This document shows, in pieces, positions 11,105 to 22,156 of a DNA stretch of 64,000 nucleotides. This DNA is from Coix lacryma-jobi var. lacryma-jobi (Eukaryota; Streptophyta; Magnoliopsida; Poales; Poaceae). A program made the translations under genes and the position numbers. Every line of letters starts with the position of its first letter. Position 1 is the stretch's first letter. The stretch spans positions 177,390,995 to 177,454,994 of the forward strand of contig CM019823.1 of assembly GCA_009763385.1 (NCBI GenBank), read 5' to 3'. Under the pieces are notes generated by a model. That model did not search any database. It was not told the DNA's origin and was given only the letters and a program-made list of their open reading frames with translations.

Positions 11105-11449
11105 GAGCATCTCCAATTGTTTGGAAAAATTGACTTGAGAAAAGTTGTCATTTAGCAAATTGTTAAATTTTTTGGCAAGTAAATTTTTCACGTATCTCCA
11201 ATAATTTGGTAAAAATAACATAGAAAATTGGCGCGGGAGAAGTGGCGGCGGATTTCAACTTGGTAAAAATAACATAGAAACGTCGGATAGCAAATGAAGC
11301 TGACTTGGTAAATATAGCAAGTAGATGGCCTCCGATTCTAATTTGGAAAAATTTAGCAAGTCATATACCAATCTGTTGGAGAACGTTTTTCTTCTTTTCC
11401 CAATAAAACAAGGATAACAAGTTATTTTTCTAAACTATTGGAGATGCTC
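11105..11449. mobile_element. Tourist-like MITE, GAGCATCTCCAAT ends
   Basis: Terminal repeats GAGCATCTCCAATTGTTTGG and CTATTGGAGATGCTC, with TTA on both flanks. The 345-bp length and TTA duplication fit PIF/Harbinger-derived MITEs. Confidence 0.8.
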
Positions 11450-12600
11450 TTAGTAGCTAAAAGTTAGTTATTTGGGTAAAAAGCTATACAATAAACTATA
11501 TGTTGGAGCAGCTAGTTATTAGACGAACATCTAAGTAGTAACAATTACTCCCTCCGTCCTTAAAAAAATACAATTCTTAAACAGTGTCATAATTTTGTAT
11601 ATGAAATTTGGCCAGTTATATAAATAAAAGTATAAATATTTATATCAAATAAACATTATTGGACAAAACTAGAATGCACTAAATGTGAATACTATTTACT
11701 AAAAATCTGATCTAAAGTGGAGCACATTAACTGGCATGTATACTATAGTTGCATTTTTTCAGCATATAGATAGTATATGACTAGTTGTTCAACATATCTA
11801 ACAGTTTTATCTTCTTACATATATCTCTAAAGGTTTAGGGTAGGCAAAACCACAAATTTATCCACCCTAGCTCTTGAATCAAAATAGTACCCAACTATTA
11901 TAGTTACAAATTATTGGATGGTGATAAAATAATCCTGAATAGAGTGCTATGATATCTTCATTTATTGGAGTACCCCCCACCCCAAATAATTCCCATCTGC
12001 AAGTTGCAAACTGCAAAATAGCCGACCATGCACGCACTCTAGCAATTTTACTCGTACCAAAAGTTTACTGTACTTTCAGACAGTTTAACTTGTTCGTCCT
12101 CCTTGTGTGGGTTGTGGCTGAGGATGTGACGATACTTGACAACTAGCTAGCTAACCTACGTACTCGTATACTTGTAGCTATAGAGCTACTCCGTACTCCG
12201 TAGCCCGGTAGGACCACCACCAGATCCTCCTAGTAGAACCTAAAATCAAATAATCCATGGGATGGGCAGCAGAGCTGCTGCGGAGAGCCAGGGAGGAAAA
12301 GGAGCACGGCGGCTACTGCCTTTTGCATGCATGCTTGTAGTGTAGAGCGAGTGAGACTACTCATTGCTCATTAGTCAAGCCCAAGTCCTTGTTGACTGTA
12401 CCTCGGCTTAGCAAAAGAGAGCAAGGCCAAAGAGAAAAGGCCACGGCGACGTCCCTTCACTGTGCCTTCCGATGCTGCTTGTTTTACGGAGTAGTTTGGT
12501 AATCGATCTGGGCCAAGATCTTGTCTTTTCTATATGGCATAGTAGAGAAGCATGCTAACCTTGCTCCTCGTAGATCTTTACCAGCTTCAGCAAAGATATA
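11450..12600. other. No gene seen; one MITE end
   Basis: A Stowaway-like left end (CTCCCTCCGTCCTTAAAAAA) begins near 11548 without a matching right end. The rest is intergenic, with ORFs of 65-78 codons that show no family signal. Confidence 0.4.
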
Positions 12601-12832
12601 GGGTGTGTTTAGTTGAGAAATTTTGCAAAAAAAAAATTCCTGTAGCACTTTCGTTGTTATTTGACAAACTTTATCCAAATATGGACTACCTAGACTCAAA
12701 AGATTCGTCTCGATATGCACATACTAAAAGTACAATTAGTTATTTTTTTTAACCTACATTTAATGCTCCATGCATGCGTCCAAACATTGATGTGATAGAA
12801 ATTTTTGCAAAATGGGGGAACTAAACAGGGCC
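12601..12832. mobile_element. MITE, TGTTTAGTT family
   Basis: Starts GGGTGTGTTTAGTTGAG and ends GGAACTAAACAGGGCC. The interior is shared with 1563-1801 and 9539-9776. Confidence 0.7.
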
Positions 12833-14118
12833 ATATTCTTGGTGAGCCTTTTTATGTTTGTGCATGGCCTTCGCTTGAACTTAGTATTCACTAGAGAGAA
12901 TGTCACAGTATGGTTGATAAACCGGTTAAAGTTCAAGTATTTCTTCAATTTGTACAACAGACATCACAAAATAAATGATTTTGCAAGTTCGCTGTGGAAG
13001 CTAATGTCTGATGAGTAAACTTACCTTGTTCGTGGGCTCGTAGCAGCCAAAGCTGCCTCTGATCTCTAGTTCATGTTAAACATTAGCATAGTTGGAATTT
13101 GGATAGTAAACCAGCTGCCTGTAGAAATAACATGATGTAAGAAGCAATATCACTATCACGCAGTAGTAATAACAACTTCAAAATGCAGAAACTAGAAGAG
13201 AGATGGCAGGATTTTGACAGTTGAAGAATGTAGCAATAGACAGTAGCATGCATTTACGCTTGGACAGAGGCCATATGCGGCTGCATAAAACCAGCATAAT
13301 CGTTGTCCATATGGATCTTTGCAACTACAGCCAAAGCTGTGCCCCATGCGCTGTGTCCTGCATGCATGGTGGAATCAGGCAGCATGCATGCATGTCTTTC
13401 ATCTATCTATCTATATATACAAATGCAGACAATTGTGGATTTCTCCAAACCGTTCCCACAGCAGCATTGATAAAGAGATGCCCTCCTCGATTCTAAATTA
13501 TAGCCCACTTTAACAATAGCAAAAAGCCAATGAATCAACATCTAGAAGATAAAATTAGTGTCATTGAAATGTCCATAAAATTTGTTTAACGGTGCATTTA
13601 TTTAAACCTGTAGATATTACTGTATTTCACAAAAAAAAACTTAATTAAAGTTAGAGAAACTTAAGATAGGATAAATATAAATTGACCTATATAATTTAAA
13701 ACAAAAAGTATTATGTATGGCAGGCCACTACTGTAATGTCAGAACATATGTAATCAGTCTGCATAGTGCTGGACTGCTGGAGTAATCAGCCATATACACG
13801 TGTAACCAATGCAATTGCCTGACCAATGAATTGAGCAAAAGCTTCAGTGGTAGTGGAAGATGCAGCACATTAGTACAAAAGCATGAATGACATCATGTAT
13901 CATAAAAGTTTTGTATATGGATCTTTTTTTCCTTTTGAAGATCATCATCTATATGGTTATGATTATATTGCTATAACATACATGTCTACGACTTTAGATT
14001 AACACGAAGACAAATGATAGGTATATATGCAGCAAAGTTTATGGTAAACTTGTAATAACTAAAGAAAGTGGGAAATGCAAACAAAATAGGCAGTTCCTGA
14101 TCCTGCAACAAATGCTAA
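12833..14118. other. No recognised gene
   Basis: Intergenic DNA with GCATGCATGC runs (13361-13391) and an ATCT/AT microsatellite (13401-13419). A partial Stowaway-like end (CCTCCTCGATTCTAAATTAT) lies at about 13482. The 91-codon plus-strand ORF at 13221-13496 has no recognisable domain and is probably chance. Confidence 0.4.
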
Positions 14119-14417
14119 GGTCATCCGCAATGGTTGTCAAATAGCTAGCTACAAGGAGTTCTATTGGCTCTTAATAGCACTTTACAAATAGCTAACGAGA
14201 TGACGTATAAAAATAATAAAAAAGTAGCACTCTTATTGGCTATCGAGGAAAGAGATCAAATAGCTAGCGACTCATAAATAGCTAATCTAGCACGATCTTC
14301 TATAAATACCTCTCTCACAATACTCTCCACAATAGTATTTATTTATATGTCTCATCTCGCTAGCTATTTGTAAATTGTCATTGAGAGCCAATATCATTCT
14401 TCCTAAAGACCAAATAC
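14119..14417. mobile_element. Tourist-like MITE, left part
   Basis: Closely similar to the complete element at 20679-21024 (GGTCATCCGCAATGG, TTGTCAAATAGCTAGCTA). It is interrupted at 14417 by the CACTA element and resumes for about 17 bp at 15936-15952 (CTAGGGATTTTAACACC); its outer right end is lost. Confidence 0.75.
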
Positions 14418-14710
14418 CACTACAGCAGAATCGCAGCACTCGGCAAAGAGCCTTTTGAACTCGGCGAAGGGCACTCGGCGAAGAATTTCATGGCAAAGGG
14501 TTCTTTGCCGAGTGCCAAATATCGGGCACTCGGCGAAGGCTTCGCCGAGTGCTGACATATTTGGCACTCGGTAAAGAAAAAAATAAAAAAAACCCGAAAA
14601 AATAGGGAAAATTTTTATTTAATTAGAGGAGGGGCCCACTAGGCAGCGCCCAGTTGTCGCTCTTGAAATCGCAAGTTCTACTATTTTCACGCAATTTTCT
14701 CTCACGCAGT

Positions 14711-14775
14711 CACCAGGATTCGAACTCACGACCTCTCGTTCGCGCTGAGCCTCCTCTACCACTGCACTACACACT
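14711..14775 (-). repeat. tRNA-like (pol III box) segment inside CACTA
   Basis: On the minus strand the segment carries an A-box-like TAGTGCAGTGGTAGAGG and a B-box-like GAGTTCGAATCC about 30 nt apart, the spacing of a tRNA. The acceptor stem does not close convincingly, so it looks like a tRNA-derived relic or SINE head rather than a working tRNA gene. Confidence 0.5.
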
Positions 14776-15468
14776 CATATACGTTCCATCTCCATTTCGA
14801 TTACCCATATATTATACTAAACCATGTGTAACTTGCTTATTTGAGGCCCTAAACGAATTCAAATCAAAAAATTGTAAACTACAAAGTTTTCTAACTTTTC
14901 AAGATCTACAACTTTTATTTTGGTAGTTTTTCCATCCGAGGTCGTTTATAAAAATTTGAATTTTAAATTTTACAATTTGAAACGTAGTTTTCGTTGACAA
15001 GATGATTTCAAATCAAAAAGTTGTCAACACCAAAGTTTCATAACTTTTCGAGATCTACAACTTTCATTTTGGTCATTTCTCCATCTGAGGTATTTTGAAA
15101 AATTTGAATTTTAAAATTTTCAAATTCGACGCAGTTTTGCATAACTAGATGACTTCAAATTAAAAAGTTATCAACTACAAACTTTCATAACTTGTCAAGA
15201 TCTACAAAGTTTATTTTGGTTGTTTGACTATTTGTGCATCCGACATTGTGGTTCTAATATTATTCATAAACATTATATATCACTCTTGTAGTTTTATAAA
15301 CTACCGGAGAGATATATAAGATTTGTGAACGAATTTATTTTAAGTTTGTCAAATGAAAAAATCACCAAAACAAAAATTATTCATCTTGATAAGTTAACCA
15401 ACTTTGTAGTTAAAAACTTTTTCATTTGGATTAATTTACTGCTTCAAAATATAATTTAAAAACTAGCT

Positions 15469-15915
15469 TTGCCGAGTGTCAGAAAAAAAACACTAGGCAA
15501 AGAGCTCTTTGTCGAGTGCCACGTGGCTGGCACTCGGCAAAGGCACCTCTTTGCCGAGTGCCAGACACATGGCACTCGGCAAAGAACCGCCCACGTGGCA
15601 CAGTTCGGGGCCACATTCTTTGCCGAGTGCCACGTGGCCGGCACTCGGCAAAGACACCTCTTTGCCGAGTGCCAGCCACGTGGCACTCGGCAAAGAACCG
15701 CCCACGTGGCACAATTCGGGGCCACATGCTTTGCCGAGTGTCACGTGGCTGGCACTCGGCAAAGAGGGGCTCTTTGCCGAGTGCCGGCCACGTGGCACTC
15801 GGCAAAGCATGCTTAGCGCTTTGCCGAGTGCCACGTGGCCGGCACTCGGCAAAGAGACTCTTTGCCTAATGCCCGAAATTTGGCACTCGGCAAAGCCACA
15901 GACACTCGGCAAAGA
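15469..15915. repeat. CACTA subterminal repeat array with CACGTGG motifs
   Basis: Direct and inverted copies of GGCACTCGGCAAAG / CTTTGCCGAGTGCC. A longer unit of about 115 bp repeats twice (from about 15577). Eight copies of CACGTGG lie at 15520, 15592, 15631, 15677, 15713, 15742, 15789 and 15832. The short repeats are the presumed binding sites of the CACTA DNA-binding protein. Confidence 0.9.
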
Positions 15916-15952
15916 TTGATTTTCCCGTAGTGTACCTAGGGATTTTAACACC

Positions 15953-16386
15953 TCGCTTTAGCTCAGCCAGGAACTTGTCGTATCACAATTTTTTGTTGGT
16001 GGGCGAGCTCTTCTTAAATTCTACAGTACAGTATGCTAGTAAGCTTCTGACTTGTTTTGGCTGGAGACAACGAAATTTCGGTTCACCTGAGGAGACCGGT
16101 AAGATGAGGAGTCCTCTTGCGACCGAACGCCCCAAATTTGATCCTGAAAAGATGGAACAACAATACGACAGGCGTGCTGCTTGATTAGACATATCATACT
16201 ACGCTTTGATTCTACGGGGTAGTACTCTACGTATACACTCCTTGATCTAAATTTAATACGGAGTACATGCCTGCCTGTGGTCCACATACACCACTGTCCA
16301 TGGTCAGTAATCAGTACTAGCAAATTATATATAAAAAAATCAGTTAAAGCGCCATACACACAGATGCAGTACTCTGCACTGATCTA
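15953..16386. other. No recognised gene
   Basis: Contains a 107-codon minus-strand ORF (16036-16359) and an 84-codon plus-strand ORF, neither with a recognised domain. Nothing else seen. Confidence 0.35.
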
Positions 16387-16638
16387 CTCCGTCGGTGCAT
16401 CAAAGAATCAATTTCTAAAATCTGTTTTAGTCAAATTTTTTAATTTTAACTAACTTTATAGAAAAAAGTAATAACATCTATGATATAAAATGGATACAAT
16501 ATGAAACTATATTCTATGATATGTGTAATGATGTGAAGTTGGTACCATCAATTTTGATAGTTTTTTCTAGAAATTCAGTTAAAATTTAAAAAGTTTAATT
16601 TAAGATAACTTTAGAAATTGATTTTTTTTAGGACGGAG
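16387..16638. mobile_element. Stowaway MITE
   Basis: Left CTCCGTCGGTGCATCAAAGA, right TTTTTAGGACGGAG, flanked by TA. The repeat continues inward (AATCAATTTCTAAA with TTTAGAAATTGATT). Confidence 0.75.
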
Positions 16639-16714
16639 TACTCCGCAGATCTCTTAGCAGGTGCAGGCCTAGAGATGCTCAGCAGAGCTTAGGTCCGGGC
16701 TTAGGTGGTCCGTA

Positions 16715-16949
16715 CTCCCTCCGTCCCTAAATGTCTGTCGTTTGCGCTTCCCAAGAAACAACTTTGACTAAATATATATTAAAAAATATTAATATGTATG
16801 ATACATAATTAATATCGTTGGATAGATATTTGAATCTAGTTTTTTAACAAAATTATTTGGAGATACAAATGTTGCATACATTTGCTACAAATTGAGTCAA
16901 ACTTGTGGCACGCACACCAACGGCGACGGTCAATTAGGGACGGAGGGAG
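16715..16949. mobile_element. Stowaway MITE
   Basis: Left CTCCCTCCGTCCCTAAATG, right CAATTAGGGACGGAGGGAG, flanked by TA; 235 bp. Confidence 0.85.
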
Positions 16950-18140
16950 TATGCATGCGTACTTGTGCTCCTCACCTCTCACATCCAACACATCCAAAGC
17001 CGCGGCAGTGTACTCTCCACTCTCGGTTGCCCTAGCTGCGTGCAGGTTCGCTTTGGAGTTGGGACTTGGGGGTGGTGGTGGAGGGCTAGCTGGAGGCTGT
17101 GGTGTACTATGTGAGAGGAGTGACAGACAGCAGCTCGAGCAAGACTGTCACTGTTCCCTCCCTGTACTTTGACAGGACCAAAGAATGCAACGCAAGTCTG
17201 GATCGGCGCAAAATGGTGGTACTGTTTACGAGAGAATGCATTGTTTTGACAAAATGTAACGAGCTACGGAGTACGTCTCTCTACTGTACTTTTGGAGCTT
17301 TTGTACAGCCCCAGGTGCGTGCATGCGTACACCCGAAGGCTTTTGGACTGGACACATCTGGGAACAGTGTTACTAGATACTTTCAACAACCAGTTACCAC
17401 AGTTCTGTTCTTACTTGACCTTGCTTCTACATTTGTTCAAACAAAAAAAAAGTAAATAAAGCCATATATGCGACTCCAACAACTCCATCAGATTAATTCA
17501 TGTAATTTAAGAAACAAAATATCAAAGATGAGAACAAATATACATTGTTCCATTTCTAGCGCCAGGTTTGTTAATTTTCACAAACGACAGTGATTTATTA
17601 TATATAATCTAAATTGGTGAATGTTTCAAAGAGGTAGTTCCTTCGTTTTCAAATTAGATATATAACATTTGAGACAAGGTACTAGTTAAAATAATAAACT
17701 AATTAGATTGTCCTAATTTTGCCATACATATTTTGAATCGCTATATGGCAAACTGCATTTATCTTTAACTTCAATCGCTAATTATATTTCTTTGCCAAGG
17801 TAAGGAGGCTGAAGTTTGGAACTTGGGCAAGCTCATCTTGATGCCTGGGCACTGGGCAGGCAAGGATTTCTACTTGCTGGGGCGAGCATATCATACGCGC
17901 CCATGTCGTATGTTGTTCGTTGTATTTCTACTTGCACAGTTCTTCCACACTCGCATATGGACATAGCCAGGCCACGCATCAAAGTAATGCTAACCAGTCT
18001 GCCGCGCGCACTGGCAAAGCAGGAGTCTCGAAAATATCTCCAGCATGGGACACATTAGCCAAGCCAAGGTCAGAATCCTCAAAGATCAGGTTCAGCCTGG
18101 TAGTTTAAACCCCCAACAACCTCTGGCGGCTAGTAGCATC
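16950..18140. other. No recognised gene
   Basis: Intergenic DNA. The 118-codon plus-strand ORF at 17099-17455 and the 80-codon ORF at 17816-18058 show no domain or codon pattern that I recognise. A Stowaway-like phrase occurs near 17637. Confidence 0.35.
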
Positions 18141-19384
18141 TAGCGACAGCAACATGGTGACATGCGTATGCGGCGTGCGCGCGCGCGGCCGGTGTGCCTT
18201 CCCGGCGTTCCCGCTGCTAATGGCGTGCGCGCGTGCTGTGTGCCTGGCCTGTGCGTGCGTGAGCGCGCGCGGGGTGGTGGACTGGTGGTGGAGGTGGTCC
18301 TGCGCCTACTACGGTCGCCTGCATCGGCCATCAAGGAGGAGCGCAGCCGGCAGCCCTGTGCGGCGCGCGTTCGTCCATGAATGCGGCTCGTGTACCACAG
18401 GCCAAACGGCCTGCGTACGATCGCTCTGCTTACCTTTCTGTGGCGCCACCGCGCCAGCTAAACGTTGTCGAACTACCTAGCCGCGGTGGTTCAAACCCTA
18501 ACCCTAGAGCAACGCAAAGGGCTACGGCGGAGACATGGTCCCGCGATCCATGGCCGCTACTAGATTGCTACGTGGAGTAGAGTTCAGACTTCAGACGGAG
18601 GATTTAATTTCAGGAAGCGCACCTGTATCGATCGTCAGGTAGCAGCGCGCAGGTGCAGCAGCGGGATCGCCGCCGCCTCCGCCGCCCGCGCCGCTGAACC
18701 GAGCGCCAGATGGAAGGGCGCACCAAAATTTAGAACGGCGCGGCCGCCCGCCGGCCGCCGTACCACTCGTGCCGCGGCAGCCGCCAACGGGATTCGGCAC
18801 TCGGCAGGACGGGGACACGGACAGACCACGCTTCAACTTTCTGCGCCGACTCGCGTCGCTTGGGCATCTCTGCCCTCTTCGCTTTGCCTCGACGGCCTCC
18901 CCGAGTCTGGCCCACGGAAAACCCATCCCTTCGAGCAGGCCACTTGGGCTCGGTTCGGACGCGGGCAGAGTAATAGCCCATAGCGAATTCTAAGCGATGG
19001 AGGCCCATAATCAGCAGCACAGCTGCGAATATTAAGCCCAGGTCGGATCGGCAGAAGCCGGCACAGGCCCAACGCAGGCACGACCACGAATCAAAACGCG
19101 AAGGGCATGTGGGCTGGCCATGTCCTAGTTGTTTAATTCTTGATCGGGCTCACGTCGAGCGCCATTGCCACGAGCTCACGAACACAGATTCTCACAGATC
19201 ACACCGAGCTAAGCTACGGCACCGACCTTTCTCGACTTTGATAGTTCCTTGAAACCGAAAGCAAACTTGTACAGCCGTGAACAGCATGCATGCTAACTTG
19301 AACTATGTACACACTCCTACGTTCATCCGCATGCCGCCCGCCCTGTCCACCTCGCCGGGCCAGCGCCGTGGACGGACGGCACAG
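18141..19384. other. GC-rich region with promoter-like TGGGCY cluster
   Basis: The base composition changes sharply to GC-rich, with GCGCGC runs at 18178-18280. Seven TGGGCY/RGCCCA hexamers lie at 18909-19115. A minus-strand ORF at 18591-18926 (111 codons) ends near a possible splice donor (GATACAG/GTGCGC at about 18623) but has no recognised domain. It may be a promoter and first exon of an unidentified minus-strand transcript. Confidence 0.4.
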
Positions 19385-19888
19385 CTATACTAATGGAGGC
19401 GGCACGGTCGCGGCGCCCGGCGGCTGCGGCGGGACGATTTCGGGCGGCGGCCTGGGCGGGTCCACCTCTGGTGGCTGCGGCGGCGGGACGTCAGGGTTGG
19501 GCGGCACGGTCGGCACCTCCGGCGCCGGCGGCGACGGCATCGCGGGGCCCGGGAACTCCGGCCCGGGCACCGGCCGCCCCGGCATCGGCACGTCCACGCC
19601 CGGCGGCGCGTTGAACTCCGGTGGCGTGTCGATGCTCGGCATCTCGTCCGGCGGGCGGCTCGTCCCCGGCACCTCGGACGGCGGGAGGTCCGTGCCAGGC
19701 ACCTCGGCCGGTGTCGACTGGCCCGGGAACTCCGGCGGCGGCGGAGTCGCGACGTGGCAGCGCACGCCCACGAGCCCGGCGGAGGAAGCCGCTGGCCGGC
19801 GCACGAACGAACGCATGGCGCGCGCCGACGACGACGCGGCGGCGCGGCACGGCGGGAGGAGCGACGTCGTCACGAGGCTGACCGGCAT
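19385..19888 (-). CDS. Small proline-rich protein (167 aa), hypothetical
   Basis: A single-exon ORF of 167 codons with a biased C-terminal two thirds rich in Pro, Glu, Val and Gly. Phrases such as EVPGTDLPPSEVPGTSRPP and PPEIVPPQPPG repeat with loose spacing from about residue 50 to the end. The first 45 residues are rich in Arg, Ser and Ala with few acids, which could be an organelle transit peptide or a poor signal peptide; this is inference. I do not recognise a named family; proline-rich extensin-like or arabinogalactan-like proteins are one possibility, but Ser-Pro4 extensin motifs are absent. The antisense frame is also open (209 codons, Gly-rich), as expected from GC-rich codon bias, so expression data are needed to fix the strand. 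I chose the minus strand because its product has regular proline motifs. Confidence 0.5.
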   Translation of the reverse strand: MPVSLVTTSLLPPCRAAASSSARAMRSFVRRPAASSAGLVGVRCHVATPPPPEFPGQSTPAEVPGTDLPPSEVPGTSRPPDEMPSIDTPPEFNAPPGVDVPMPGRPVPGPEFPGPAMPSPPAPEVPTVPPNPDVPPPQPPEVDPPRPPPEIVPPQPPGAATVPPPLV

Positions 19889-20678
19889 CGTCGCGCTCTG
19901 CTCTTCCTATCTTTGGCGTACACGAGGACGATAGGCTACAGAAAACAAAAGGGCAAGGCAACGGAGGGGTGATCGGCTGGAACACTTACGATCGGTAAAG
20001 TCCTTATACGGCTGGCGACTTGACACGTTCGGCGACGAGCTGGAGTACGTGTCCTGCTTGCCGAAGGAGGTGGCTTCTTGCGACACGTGCGTACGTGTCT
20101 GTCTCGTACGAGCTCACGTACACCCTCTCTTTACAGACTTTGGGTATAGAAAGTTTGGCACGTGCAACACCCTTGCTAACGAATTCTCATCAAAGATCTA
20201 GCAAGCGAATCGATTGCCAAACTCCTCACGAGACGTTGCACTATGCCGCTACCGGTCAGGAAATATAGTGCGCACATGAATAGAGTCTACGCCGCTACCG
20301 GTCATTTGTGAACACAAAAGTGGTGCGCACCAAACAAAAGATCGACCGCCACCTTAGCTAAAACATGTTAGCTCTAAGTATGCTCTGGGAGTCAGGGTCC
20401 TATTATCAGCTTACTAGCTAGAACTAAAAATCGATCTAAATTAGTTATAATTGAATAGTTAGTTGCCAACTAGTATCTTAGTTTTATTAATAGAAAAAGG
20501 ATTATATTAAGACTCTACACGCTACATCTCCAAATTACATATGAAAAAAAAATGAAATAAAAAAATACATAATATTCTATCCATATTTTTTTATTGTCTT
20601 CTTTCCCGATGGCTTCTCCCGAATGCTGAAAACAAAGTATAGTTTTTATGCCGAATCAACGACCAACCCAAAATATTA
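19889..20678. other. No gene seen
   Basis: The first about 80 bp may be the leader of the minus-strand proline-rich ORF. The rest is intergenic; the 82-codon ORF at 20020-20268 has no recognised domain. Confidence 0.4.
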
Positions 20679-21024
20679 GGCCATCCACAACCGGTTGTCA
20701 AATAGTTAGCTATGAGGAATTCTATTGGCTCTCAATAGCACTTTACAAATAGCTAGCGAGATGACGTATAAAAATAATAAAAAAGTAACACTCTTATTGG
20801 CTATCGAGAAGAAAGATCAAATAGCTAGCGACTTCCCAATAGCTAGCTATTTGATCTCTCTCCTCGATAGCCAATAAGAGTGCTACTTTTATAAGTTGGC
20901 TCATCAAAATAGTATTTATTTATATGTCTCATCTAGCTAGCTATTTGTAAGTTGTCATTAAGAACCAATAGCATTCTTCCTAGAGACCAAATAGCTAGCG
21001 ATTTGAACACCATTGCGGACGCCA
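20679..21024. mobile_element. Tourist-like MITE (complete copy)
   Basis: Begins GGCCATCCACAACCGG and ends CACCATTGCGGACGCCA, with TTA on both flanks. Long inner inverted repeats (GCTAGCTATTTGATC, CTATTGGCT) make it largely palindromic. It serves as the uninterrupted relative of the element at 14119 that a CACTA has entered. Confidence 0.8.
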
Positions 21025-21432
21025 TTACTGGACATGTCATAACTCATAAGATCGAACGCTTCGAAACCTGTTCAAAGCATATCTGAATCGATTAAAAAAA
21101 TATCGGCCTGTTACATCATCGGATACAACCTAGGATGCGAATTCATCACCTTCAAATCTTGATTTCTTCTCCACAACCATCAACGATAAGATCGATGTCC
21201 TAGAGCAGTTGTCCTCGTTAAGAGTGTGTGGAAACACCCTCCCTTAGTCACCCGCCGATGAAATCGACCTTCCTACAATGGCAATCATGTCGTGATAATC
21301 ACCAAAGTCATTGTAGGAAACACGATCTCAGCTGAAATCATCTGATTCCGTCAGAAAATTTGTTTAAACTAAATCCTAAGCAACTGAATATGAAACTGCG
21401 GAAAAAAAACAAGTCCTTTCTCCTTGTCACCA

Positions 21433-21496
21433 GCAGATGTACTAGAGAGGAAGGAGTGGGGCCGGCAGATGTACTAGAGAGGAAGGAGTGGGGCCC
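21433..21496. repeat. 32-bp tandem duplication
   Basis: Two adjacent near-identical copies of a unit starting GCAGATGTACTAGAGAGG and ending GGAGTGGGGCC. Confidence 0.85.
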
Positions 21497-21570
21497 TAGA
21501 CACGGCGGTACCGAGAGAAGAGTCACGGTAGGCGACGTCTCGGTGGTTTATTTATGTCCTTAGATAATTA

Positions 21571-21790
21571 CTTCCTTCGTTCTAAAATAAATATAATTGT
21601 AAGACTTGATACAGTTACCAGTATCCTAATAAAATTAATAAAATGCTCTAAAAAATTGCAATCGTTATGCATTGAAAAATGAAAAAGTACGAAAAGACGA
21701 ATAAAATTGTCTCATCTTATATATAGAGTCATATTTATTTTAGGATAAATTTTGAACTTTAGAATTACATTTATTTTGGAACGGAGAGAG
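21571..21790. mobile_element. Stowaway MITE
   Basis: Left CTTCCTTCGTTCTAAAATAA, right TTATTTTGGAACGGAGAGAG, with TA on both flanks; 220 bp. Confidence 0.75.
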
Positions 21791-22156
21791 TAGTACTTTA
21801 GCTAAGTTGTGCCTTACAAATTAGTCCACCTATTAACCCGTGAATGTAAAATCATGCGACATATGTAATTGATGCAAAAAAAATAGTGACAATTGAAAAG
21901 AAAAACTATGATATTTTCTCATATCTTAGACATTTTTACATTCGCAAATGTCATAAATCCAGGATACATGTCTATAGATATTCCACGAACACCATTCACA
22001 GTTCACACTAAGGCCCTATTCGGTTGTGTGGCCGAGATTCATTACGGTTCCTCTCTAAAATGCATAGTCAGTTACCTACGAAACCGGGTCATGGATTCAT
22101 TCCGTATGTTCAGTTGCCTACGAAACCCCACATGGATGAGAGTGTGACGGCTGGCG

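Larger units (their letters stand above)
14418..15932. mobile_element. Non-autonomous CACTA transposon
   Basis: Ends CACTACAGCAGAATCG and TTTTCCCGTAGTG, with TAC on both flanks (14415-14417 and 15933-15935), as expected for the 3-bp duplication of CACTA (En/Spm) elements. Subterminal repeats CTTTGCCGAGTGCC occur in both orientations, a few at the left (14438-14575) and many at the right (15469-15915). No transposase ORF is present: the interior is AT-rich with repeated phrases such as TTTCATAACTT and GATCTACAA. Mobility would depend on an autonomous CACTA elsewhere. Long ORFs in six frames at 15456-15951 are artefacts of the repeats. Confidence 0.92.

Noticed and set aside
14711..14775. Functional tRNA gene
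   Set aside because: Pol III boxes are visible, but the acceptor stem does not pair convincingly and it lies inside a transposon. Kept only as a tRNA-like repeat.
14418..15932. Possible CRISPR-like or regulatory repeat array
   Set aside because: Repeats occur in both orientations, the ends are CACTA terminal repeats and the flanks carry a TAC duplication. It is a transposon.
15456..15951. Seven overlapping ORFs of 89-152 codons in all frames
   Set aside because: They are produced by the CTTTGCCGAGTGCC repeat array of a CACTA element, which happens to lack stops. No domain.
18154..18480. GC-rich 108-codon plus-strand ORF
   Set aside because: Cys/Arg/Ala-rich translation from GCGCGC repeats, no domain, and open frames on both strands are expected in such composition.
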